From Pseudomonas iranensis (GTDB lineage Bacteria > Pseudomonadota > Gammaproteobacteria > Pseudomonadales > Pseudomonadaceae), in the NCBI RefSeq assembly GCF_014268585.2, contig NZ_CP077092.1, forward strand, positions 2,294,001 to 2,358,000: a stretch of DNA of 64,000 nucleotides, written 5' to 3'. The translations under genes were made by a program, and so were the position numbers. Below are positions 57,713 through 64,000 of the stretch, piece by piece; position 1 is the first letter of the stretch, and every line of letters begins with the position of its first letter. The notes below the pieces were generated by a model that made no database searches, was not told where the DNA came from, and was given only the letters and a program-made list of their open reading frames with translations.

Positions 57713-57789
57713 TATGTGCCACACTGCATGGAGGAGCTTTCAATTGATAAACCGGCCCACTCCACTGCCATTGCGAATCGAGCATTACC

Positions 57790-58035
57790 ATGGCTTCAAA
57801 CGACGAATTCAGATTTCAATCACATGCGCATCTCGTTGAGCTCGACGCCGCAACGAACCAGCTGATGATGTTGGTAGTAGCAGGCGAGCTCTCAGGCAAC
57901 CGCTGGAATGAAGCGCTTGCGCGGCAAAGCGCCGCCTATTCGGCTTGGTTGAGCGTTGTTGCTGGTGTTCAAATCGATCCGATGCCAGCTCTTGATGGTC
58001 GACCGCCAGAAGGTGGCAGCCCCGCTATCGAATAA
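57790..58035 (+). CDS. Hypothetical phage protein
   Basis: 81 residues, no recognised family. The centre is helical (LVELDAATNQLMMLVVAGEL, NEALARQSAAYSAWLSVVAG) and the C-terminus Pro/Gly-rich. It runs opposite to the main early operon. Called on open-frame length, start context and a possible promoter upstream. Confidence 0.5.
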   Translation: MASNDEFRFQSHAHLVELDAATNQLMMLVVAGELSGNRWNEALARQSAAYSAWLSVVAGVQIDPMPALDGRPPEGGSPAIE

Positions 58036-58154
58036 GCTTGCTGCCTTCTTCGCAAAGTCTTCTGCGCATACCGCCCCCTTTTATCGGGGGCGGCTGGGTG
58101 TTGGGCGGTCGCCGGACAATCAGCTACAGTTTTACGTCTGCCAACGGAGGACGT

Positions 58155-58391
58155 ATGGACTGTTTGATCTGCGGAGCATCGGCTCGGAAGCTTGAGACCA
58201 ACTTCCACGGAGATGTTTATGACTGCGTTGAATGCGGGAGCTTTGTCGTAAGCGCTGACGTGTTGAAAGAGAGAAAATCTCTCGGAAGAGTTATGTCAGT
58301 TGAGCAAACCCGCTTGTGGCTGGTCAGCCAGAGGCTGGCGAACAAGCATCGTCCGGTGATCAACGCCGGCAACGTCCGCTGGGAAAGATAG
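58155..58391 (+). CDS. Small zinc-ribbon phage protein
   Basis: 78 residues. Two Cys pairs (CLICGAS near the start and CVECGSF about 22 residues later) would form a zinc ribbon, followed by a helical tail. GGAGG sits 6 bases before ATG 58155, a strong site that decides the start. A GC-rich hairpin (58071-58093) lies upstream. Function unknown. Confidence 0.6.
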   Translation: MDCLICGASARKLETNFHGDVYDCVECGSFVVSADVLKERKSLGRVMSVEQTRLWLVSQRLANKHRPVINAGNVRWER

Positions 58392-58509
58392 CCTGGCTCG
58401 CCAAGACTTGGCTGTCACTCGAATGCATGTCGCTCATCACGCAATCTCCATCGATACCAGATCATTGGCGTTCACAAGCTTCATGCCGAGTTCCTTGCCG
58501 ATATGAACT

Positions 58510-59133
58510 TCAAGGCTGGCGCAACGCGCCCTGTACCGCTTCCACCACCCGGCGCAGATAGTTGAATTCGTGATTCTCCTCGACCGCCTTGTCGCCAACC
58601 GGGTAGTGCCACTCATCGCCAAACAGTTCAGTCAGCAGCCTGTCGTGATGCCAGCATTCGTTTGGTGACTCGACGCTTCGTAGAGCGTCGATGTCGTGCC
58701 AGAGCTCACGCGCCTCATCCTTGCTCAGCTCATCCAGCTCCCAGTCATGTCGGCCGGTCTGTTGCCGGCGGCGCTGGACGATGCATTTTTTCGCTAAGGC
58801 GTGAAGGGCATTCCCGCTGAACCGCGTGCTGCTGATAGTGCGATCGAGGCAGTTCAGGACGTAGTGCCAATCACAGTCGGCCACGAACTCGGCCACCGTG
58901 CGCGGACCCATTCCACCCCAGTAGGCGTTCCAGCTGTTGTCCCAGCAATTGACCGTGATCTTGCCCTGGGCGCTCTGATAGCTCGGGTCGGATTCAGTAG
59001 GGCAGTCGCGGCGGCCGAAGTCCTCGAGGAACACGGTAATAGCGTCGAGACGCGGCGCGCCGGTGATCACCAGCTTGGTCACAGTCGAGCGCTCAATCTT
59101 CAGCGGCTCGGCCGGTTTGTTTTCTGTGGGCAT
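58510..59133 (-). CDS. Hypothetical phage protein
   Basis: 207 residues, no family I can name. It begins KPAEPLKIERSTVTKLVITG and contains DAITVFLEDFG, VNCWDNSWNAYWGGMG and a C-terminal acidic region (DELSKDEARELWHDIDALRS). Proteins with this Trp-rich pattern occur in early regions of Pseudomonas phages. AGGA precedes ATG 59133. Leftward like the rest of the early region. Confidence 0.65.
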   Translation of the reverse strand: MPTENKPAEPLKIERSTVTKLVITGAPRLDAITVFLEDFGRRDCPTESDPSYQSAQGKITVNCWDNSWNAYWGGMGPRTVAEFVADCDWHYVLNCLDRTISSTRFSGNALHALAKKCIVQRRRQQTGRHDWELDELSKDEARELWHDIDALRSVESPNECWHHDRLLTELFGDEWHYPVGDKAVEENHEFNYLRRVVEAVQGALRQP

Positions 59134-59278
59134 GGGGCGTCCTATGCCGGGGCATGCCCGGGCGGTGAAGGGAAAAGGGTGTGCCACAACTAATCACGCA
59201 AATCGCCTCCCGCTGGTTAGCCATTGGATTAACATCGGCGGTCGCCGGTAATACCGGCTTGCTGATAGGCGAAATGCG

Positions 59279-59398
59279 ATGATGTTTCGACTTCTCGAAG
59301 ACCTGCTGTTACAGCTTGTGGCTGATCAATTGGTGAACCTTTTGGCTCGACTCATCGAGTGGATAAACGCAATGCCGTGGCAGTCTTGGTTCACGTGA
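59279..59398 (+). CDS. 39-residue amphipathic peptide
   Basis: A 39-codon frame: MMFRLLEDLLLQLVADQLVN, then LLARLIEWINAMPWQSWFT. The regular Leu spacing suggests one amphipathic helix that could lie on a membrane. Its stop (59396-59398) is directly against the stop of the convergent methyltransferase at 59399, leaving no spare base. An AGGCG site lies 7-11 bases upstream, and a GCCGGT-aat-ACCGGC hairpin at 59244-59258. A toxin-like or membrane-active role is possible but unproven. Confidence 0.4.
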   Translation: MMFRLLEDLLLQLVADQLVNLLARLIEWINAMPWQSWFT

Positions 59399-61456
59399 TT
59401 ACGCTGCTGCGGCCCGGCGTTCAACTGCACGCCACGGGTCATTGGCTCGTGCCAGTGCAGCCATCGGCGGCGGGCTGACGCTATTGCCGCACATGTGAAC
59501 CTGCTGTGTTTTGGTGAATGGCTTGCCGTCGGCGCCGTGGCAGATGATGTAGTCGGCGGGGAAGCCTTGAGCCTTGTACAGCTCTGCCGGTTGCAGCATC
59601 CGGAGGCAGATATCGACGATCACGTAAGGCGTGCCCTTGATGGTGACGGTGACCAGTCCCAGCCGATCCTTGGTGGTGATCGTTGGCGCTGGTGCGTCGG
59701 CGGCGCTCATGTTCTCTGTTCCGTAGTAGCTGATCAGGAATGCCGCGACCCGCAGTGCGCCGGCTTCGACCTCTGGCGAGAGCTGCAGCTCGACCAGTGA
59801 GCTCTTGCCACCGCCGCCCGCCGTGATGGTTGGTGCTGGCTCGTCCACACCCTGGCCGACGCTGGCGCCGAACTGGCGTTCCAAGAAAGCAGTGACCAGT
59901 CCGTGATGAGTGCCGCCGGCGCTGATGGTATGCAGCGGATCGTCCGCGTCTCGCGCATCGCAGTTGCCGCGCAGGTGCACCCGGTTTGCCGTCACCAGCT
60001 GCTGCTGGCTTCCGGTGTTCGTCACCGTGGTCATCGGATCGTCGACGCTCTTGGCGTCGGTGGTGTTGAACCCGCCGTTCATCTGGGCCATGAATACGGT
60101 TGAGATACCCATGGCGTGAGCGGCACCGGCCGGGCGCTTGTAGTCGCCGCCGCTGGTGATGGTCGGCAGCGGTTCGTCGAGTGCCTTGCCTTCGTCCGAG
60201 AAGCGAAACTTCACCAGGTGCGCAGCGGCGAGCGCGTGTTTCACGCCGCCGGCGACCACGGTGCCCAGCGGTTGATCGAGACCGGGCACGCGTGGCACCT
60301 GACCTACGCGCTCTCCGTAGCCTGTTTGAATCAGGGTAGGGCTGATCAGCGTCAGCTCGCCGCGATTTGCGCAGGTCACCGTTGGCAGCGGGGCGTGTGG
60401 ATCGTTGACCCGGTCGCTGCCCTGATGGGTTGCTGGTGCGATGATCGGGCTCGCCATGGCGAACGATCCGCCGCGTGGCCAAGACGTCACGGTGCGCAGT
60501 GGATCATGCGCAGACTGGACACTTTCGCCGGACCAGTTCGCGATCGGCACGATGAATGGGTCAGCAGCATCAATCACGAACTTCTTCATGCCCTTGGCGA
60601 TTCGGCGCAGGGTTGCCGGTGCCAGCGGTTTTGCCCGGTCGAAAATGCTTTTGCTCAGGATGGTCCAGTCGATGCACTCGGCGGCGGTGCGCCACTTCTT
60701 TTGGCCCTTGGCCGGGTTCTTCGCGTGGGTTGGCTCTGGCCACATGATCGGCTGGCCGTCGCAACGGGCGATCATGAACAGTCGCTCGCGGCTGGTCGGC
60801 GCGCCGAAGTCGCAGGCCTTGATGACCCGCCATTCAACGGCGTAGCCCAAACGCTTCAGCTCAGCGACGAATACATCCCACGTTTGCCCGCGGCGTTTCG
60901 GGTCAGGCACCAGGAACTGCTGGTGAACCGGCACGACTTCGCCAGGCTCGGCAATGGAACCGTCCAACTTCATCACGCGGCCGGTCGACTTGCAGCGCTT
61001 GGCGATCAGTGGCCCCCATTGGAGGATCTGCTTCACGTTCTCCAAGCTGATGACGCGAGGCTTTTTCTTGCCGGCCCACTTCAGGCCGATCCACGACAGG
61101 TTCCGGATCTCACGCTTGCGCGGCTGGCCGCCGGCGGCCTGGCTGTGGTGCGTGCAGTCCGGCGACATGTGGAACCAGCCCACGGCCTTGCCGCCGCACT
61201 CGGTGTCGGGGTCACCGTCGAACACGTCGGTTGTGTAGTGCACGGCGCCAGGGTGATTCACTGTGTGCATGCTGATCGCTTGCGGGCTGTGATTCTTGGC
61301 GACATTCACCGCGCGGCCCAGGCCCATCTCCAGACCGGTACCGGCGCCGCCGCCACCGCAGAAGAAGTCGACAACGATCTCATCGTCCTGAGTGCTGAAG
61401 CCGAGTCCGTATTGAGTTTTGAAATCGAAGGGGTGTTTCTTCTGTTGTGCGGACAT
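59399..61456 (-). CDS. Phage C5-cytosine DNA methyltransferase with repeated target region
   Basis: 685 residues, long for the family. Motif I is VVDFFCGGGGAGTGLEMGLG (28-47); the catalytic loop is MSPDCTHHSQ with Cys101 in place of the usual PPC; motif VI is SLENV (137-141), motif VIII TSRERLF (221-227), motif IX RMLQPAELYKAQGFP (619-633) and motif X GNSV (657-660). Between VIII and IX, residues 318-597 hold eight copies of a D-x-P-x-x-T-[IV]-[ST] motif. GAGGATACC precedes ATG 61456. It is an orphan enzyme, presumably masking phage DNA from restriction. Confidence 0.85.
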   Translation of the reverse strand: MSAQQKKHPFDFKTQYGLGFSTQDDEIVVDFFCGGGGAGTGLEMGLGRAVNVAKNHSPQAISMHTVNHPGAVHYTTDVFDGDPDTECGGKAVGWFHMSPDCTHHSQAAGGQPRKREIRNLSWIGLKWAGKKKPRVISLENVKQILQWGPLIAKRCKSTGRVMKLDGSIAEPGEVVPVHQQFLVPDPKRRGQTWDVFVAELKRLGYAVEWRVIKACDFGAPTSRERLFMIARCDGQPIMWPEPTHAKNPAKGQKKWRTAAECIDWTILSKSIFDRAKPLAPATLRRIAKGMKKFVIDAADPFIVPIANWSGESVQSAHDPLRTVTSWPRGGSFAMASPIIAPATHQGSDRVNDPHAPLPTVTCANRGELTLISPTLIQTGYGERVGQVPRVPGLDQPLGTVVAGGVKHALAAAHLVKFRFSDEGKALDEPLPTITSGGDYKRPAGAAHAMGISTVFMAQMNGGFNTTDAKSVDDPMTTVTNTGSQQQLVTANRVHLRGNCDARDADDPLHTISAGGTHHGLVTAFLERQFGASVGQGVDEPAPTITAGGGGKSSLVELQLSPEVEAGALRVAAFLISYYGTENMSAADAPAPTITTKDRLGLVTVTIKGTPYVIVDICLRMLQPAELYKAQGFPADYIICHGADGKPFTKTQQVHMCGNSVSPPPMAALARANDPWRAVERRAAAA

Positions 61457-61500
61457 GAGGTATCCTCAAATTAAGTTATCAAACCATTGGAATTAAAGGC

Positions 61501-62217
61501 ATGGCGAAACAAGAATTTATCGATTCGATTAATCCTGCTGAGGCTAAAAAGGTAGGAAGAATTGACGCGGTGCTGCGGTCTGGTATTGCAATCCTTGTGA
61601 TAGCTTTGGTGATATCCGGCATATTTTATTTCTGGGTGTTCAGATACGGATTGTCTAGTAATCCCGATAACTGGTCCGCATTTGGCTCTTTCTTTGGAGG
61701 TATCTTCGGACCATTGATTTCCGCTGTTACGCTTGTCGCGCTATTGAAGACTATAAGTCTTCAGAGGGAGGTGATCGATACTCAGCGTGAAGAGTATCGA
61801 AAGTTGCAGAAGCAACAAGAGTTCTCGCTTTCAGAGCAGCAACAGCAGACTGAGCTTGCTCGCATGGCTCTGATGAGTGCGAGGGTTGCAGACTATCGTG
61901 CTGGGATTCTTCAGATGCTAGAACAGCAATGTAATTATCAGCACAGCGCCGCTAATGCCTACAGTGGCAGGATTAATACATCCTTATCAATGCTTGGGCC
62001 TCTGGCTAAAATGGAAGACTCTCCTGAAAATATTAAGGCAGTGAGTGATTTAAAGGTGCTTGCAGAGCGGATGGGTGAAAGCGAAAAAAGCGCGCAAGAA
62101 ATAAGTAAGCTGTCGATGAGACTCGCAATTAAAGAGTTTGAAACTGTCGATGAGTTAAAATCTTATATTGAAGTGCATATTTCAAAAATAGTCTCTCAGC
62201 GCGAATTAACAAAGTAA
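61501..62217 (+). CDS. Membrane-anchored coiled-coil protein, abortive-infection-like
   Basis: 238 residues. Two membrane helices (about 25-47 and 60-85) enclose SSNPDNWSAFGSFFGGIFG, followed by a Gln-rich coiled coil (DTQREEYRKLQKQQEFSLSE). This N-terminal layout resembles the putative phage abortive infection (PutAbiC) family as I remember it. It is AT-richer than its neighbours and runs opposite to the phage operon, as cargo genes often do. AAAGG before ATG 61501. Superinfection exclusion or defence is a plausible but untested role. Confidence 0.6.
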   Translation: MAKQEFIDSINPAEAKKVGRIDAVLRSGIAILVIALVISGIFYFWVFRYGLSSNPDNWSAFGSFFGGIFGPLISAVTLVALLKTISLQREVIDTQREEYRKLQKQQEFSLSEQQQQTELARMALMSARVADYRAGILQMLEQQCNYQHSAANAYSGRINTSLSMLGPLAKMEDSPENIKAVSDLKVLAERMGESEKSAQEISKLSMRLAIKEFETVDELKSYIEVHISKIVSQRELTK

Positions 62218-62415
62218 ATGATCGTCGCCGACGCAAATACACCTGACTGGTGACACGTCTCACGATATCTAGGGGAGACTGTGCTGTTTTAGCGGACGAT
62301 TAGTGAGTCGGCGATGGGCGGCCTTGCGAGCACATTGGCGACTAGGCGCCACATTAGCTGGGACATTAATAGCCTCGGCGTTATATTGAGAGATGACTTC
62401 ACAAAGGGGATAGGG

Positions 62416-63072
62416 ATGTCGATTTGTTTTGCGATCACGGATACGGACTGGGCGCTTACGAAGGATGTCTTCAGCGTAATTGGTACAGTGGTAAGCGCGG
62501 TGGGCGTAGCAGTGGCCGGTTGGGTTGGTTTCTCCGGTCTAGCGACATGGCGCAGGCAGAACAAAGGAACAGCAGATCATGACCTCGCCAGGCGTCTGTT
62601 GATGGATCTCTATCGGCTACGCGATGGTATCAGCCACGTTCGCAACCCTGTCATGCTTGGGAATGAGGGCGCCACAGGCGAGGAAGAGCCTCAGAACCTC
62701 AATTTCCAGGAGAGAAACTACAGAAACACAGCGCGCGCCTATCAGAGTCGTTTTGCGCCGATAGGCGAGGTTCGGGCACGTATTAGCACCTCTCTGTTAG
62801 AGAGCGAAGCGGTCTGGGGTAGAGAATTGAAATTCCGCTTCGATCCAATCTTTAATCTCCAGCATGAACTGTGGATCAACGTTAACGCGTACGTGACATC
62901 GATCAATCCGGATGAAACAGAAAGCCGATCCCGCTCGTATCAAAAGATTCTTGCTGAGAGAAGGGAAGTTTTGTATGAAATGCCGCCAGGAATGGATGAT
63001 GATTTCCGAGATGAATTGGATGCGGCTCTTGCTCTTGTCGAAGACTATCTAAGACCCAAACTCATAAGGTAA
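62416..63072 (+). CDS. Membrane-anchored protein of unknown function
   Basis: 218 residues. One hydrophobic segment (about 18-43: VFSVIGTVVSAVGVAVAGWV) is followed by a soluble helical domain starting WRRQNKGTADHDLARRLLMDLYRLRD. The arrangement WRRQ-x-K-G-x-x-D after a membrane helix recurs in uncharacterised accessory proteins of enterobacteria and pseudomonads. ATG 62416 has AGGGGATAGGG upstream; a longer frame from 62314 lacks a good site. It shares orientation with the gene at 61501 and abuts the convergent PP-loop gene (1-bp gap). Confidence 0.6.
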   Translation: MSICFAITDTDWALTKDVFSVIGTVVSAVGVAVAGWVGFSGLATWRRQNKGTADHDLARRLLMDLYRLRDGISHVRNPVMLGNEGATGEEEPQNLNFQERNYRNTARAYQSRFAPIGEVRARISTSLLESEAVWGRELKFRFDPIFNLQHELWINVNAYVTSINPDETESRSRSYQKILAERREVLYEMPPGMDDDFRDELDAALALVEDYLRPKLIR

Positions 63073-63073
63073 G

Positions 63074-64000
63074 TCACTCGCAGAGCCCGTAGGCTGAAGA
63101 GCAACTGTTCTGGCTGTCAGAGCGTGCAATTAGGTCAACCATGTCGAACTGGCGGCCACCGCGCGCGGTGTTGCTCCAATCGACTATTCGGTCAATGCCG
63201 TGTGTGACGGCGCTGACCTTGTCATCCGATCGTACGGTAGGGTCGGTGACGGTAGCGAAGAACGTAGCCGCTCCGCGCTTGCTGGCGATGCTCACCAGTC
63301 TCTCCCACTCGCGCACCCGGTCAACTTCCGCTGGCCACCTGGCCGCAATCTGCCGCAGTTCGTCCTTCGCGCACATTATGCAGGGCATGCAGCCAACGCG
63401 ATTGCAGCCTTGCAAGTACAACGGGTTCGGCTTGATACCAGCCGCGCGGTGAGCTTCGAACACTGAGTCGACGGTCCATTTCAGGATCGGCCGGTAGTTG
63501 AACAGGCCGCCTCCGACCTCATCGCACTCTGGTAAGTACTTGCGGGCCGGCGACTCATCAGCCCGCACGCCTTGCCAGGACAGCAGCATGTTCTCGCCGT
63601 CCATAAGTGGCAGGTACACCTGCTCGATGATGGGGTTGCGCTTCAGTTCATCGGTGCAGAAGCGGGCTTTGGTGCTCGGGAATCGGCCTTTCCATAAGCA
63701 CAAGTCCAGGAACGGATTACCGGTTGGGTGCAGGACTTGCAGAGCGCCAAGAACCACAGATTCCGGCACACCCTTTTCGCGCCATTTCGTTTCGATGAAT
63801 TTGCGCTTGCCGGCGATCTGCTTGGCGAAGTCTGCCTTCACCCACCGGATGGGTACGCCAGTGGCTTCGGCCAGGTAGTGGATGTAGTCGTACGTTTCTG
63901 GATGCTCATGCCCGGTATCAGCCACTACTGCGCTGAGGTTCGGCACCTCCAGCTCGCGAGCGACCAGCAATGTAGCCGTGCTATCTTTACCGCCGCTCAT
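63074..64000 (-). CDS. PAPS-reductase-like PP-loop protein, 5' part beyond the window
   Basis: 308 codons visible. The SGGKDS PP-loop for ATP lies at the very edge, so the true start is likely to the right of 64000. Cysteines in ARFCTDELK (115) and GCNRVGCMPCIMC (199, 204, 207, 210) could hold an iron-sulfur cluster, as in CysH and DndC relatives. The C-terminus NSCSSAYGLCE adds two more Cys. Phage-encoded PAPS-reductase-like proteins are common in Pseudomonas phages; sulfur modification of DNA or tRNA, or sulfate reduction, are candidate roles. Confidence 0.75.
   Translation of the reverse strand: MSGGKDSTATLLVARELEVPNLSAVVADTGHEHPETYDYIHYLAEATGVPIRWVKADFAKQIAGKRKFIETKWREKGVPESVVLGALQVLHPTGNPFLDLCLWKGRFPSTKARFCTDELKRNPIIEQVYLPLMDGENMLLSWQGVRADESPARKYLPECDEVGGGLFNYRPILKWTVDSVFEAHRAAGIKPNPLYLQGCNRVGCMPCIMCAKDELRQIAARWPAEVDRVREWERLVSIASKRGAATFFATVTDPTVRSDDKVSAVTHGIDRIVDWSNTARGGRQFDMVDLIARSDSQNSCSSAYGLCE

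Larger units (their letters stand above)
53414..64000. mobile_element. Left end of an integrated lambda-like prophage
   Basis: A tyrosine integrase and an excisionase-like gene lie directly against a tRNA-Val. To their right is a dense set of mostly leftward genes with phage-type products: methyltransferases, an ASCH-like protein, zinc-ribbon peptides and a PAPS-reductase-like protein. No structural, lysis, repressor or replication gene is in view, so the element continues beyond 64000 and its completeness cannot be judged. The element start within the tRNA (about 53380-53413) is inferred, not seen. Confidence 0.85.

Noticed and set aside
58071..58093. GC hairpin CCGCCCCC/GGGGGCGG as a terminator
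   Set aside because: No T-run follows on either strand and a good start with GGAGG comes 60 bp later; it may be a leader structure but not a typical terminator.
58360..58484. Two minute leftward frames (15 and 25 codons) after the gene at 58510
   Set aside because: The first has an AAGGA site and the two overlap as TGATG, but the second is antisense to the zinc-ribbon gene at 58155-58391 and neither encodes anything distinctive, so support is too weak for a feature.
60116..61474. A 452-codon rightward open frame opposite the C5 methyltransferase
   Set aside because: The methyltransferase on the other strand has all catalytic motifs; the rightward frame has none and no ribosome site.
53414..64000. 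CRISPR array or retron in the accessory region
   Set aside because: No regularly spaced 25-40-bp repeats with unique spacers and no reverse transcriptase signature (YADD) were seen; the only tandem repeat is the 11-bp triplet near int.

Overview
The window looks like chromosomal DNA of a fluorescent-group Pseudomonas. It is GC-rich, carries many Pseudomonas-type REP repeats with the GAGCGAGCCTGCTCGC core, and follows the gene order leuC-leuD-(methyltransferase)-leuB-asd-usg-fimV-truA-trpF-accD-folC-SPOR-cvpA-purF-metZ-SDR that I know from Pseudomonas genomes. The strain or species cannot be named from the sequence alone.

Layout. 1-8.4 kb: end of a pirin gene, an MscS channel with a cyclic-nucleotide-binding-like domain, exonuclease III, an arylamine N-acetyltransferase, a BrnT/BrnA toxin-antitoxin pair, a xanthine/urate-type permease, tRNA-Asn and an aromatic aminotransferase. 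8.7-13.2 kb: uvrB, gltX and a duplicated tRNA-Ala/tRNA-Glu operon. 13.3-17 kb: a TetR regulator with a perfect operator, an alpha/beta hydrolase, a thioesterase, dusC, and an ibpA-type small heat-shock gene behind a sigma-32 promoter and a ROSE-like RNA thermometer. 17-26.6 kb: an Hsp70/J-protein/DUF1266 group like the E. coli hscC-djlC-ybeU set, a five-PAS GGDEF-EAL protein and a LysR regulator divergent from leuC. 26.7-45.2 kb: the conserved leucine, aspartate-family, cell-envelope and purine cluster. 45.3-53.4 kb: tRNA-Val/Asp/Asp, a periplasmic molybdenum hydroxylase with its 2Fe-2S and cytochrome c partners and an XdhC factor, and an amine oxidase of the PuuB type.

53.4-64 kb is the left end of an integrated prophage. 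It starts at tRNA-Val(GAC), whose acceptor stem has an A5-C68 mismatch. A lambda-type integrase and an excisionase-like gene follow, then a leftward early operon whose genes overlap by 1-4 bases. That operon contains an N-methyltransferase, an ASCH-like protein and an unlisted 26-residue hydrophobic peptide. Further right are a C5-cytosine methyltransferase with an unusual eight-copy internal motif array, and a PAPS-reductase-like PP-loop protein cut by the window end. Two membrane-protein genes run against the leftward genes, one of them resembling phage abortive-infection proteins, and these look like cargo. This accessory segment is where undescribed biology is most likely; the rest is mostly core genome with a few notable regulatory elements.
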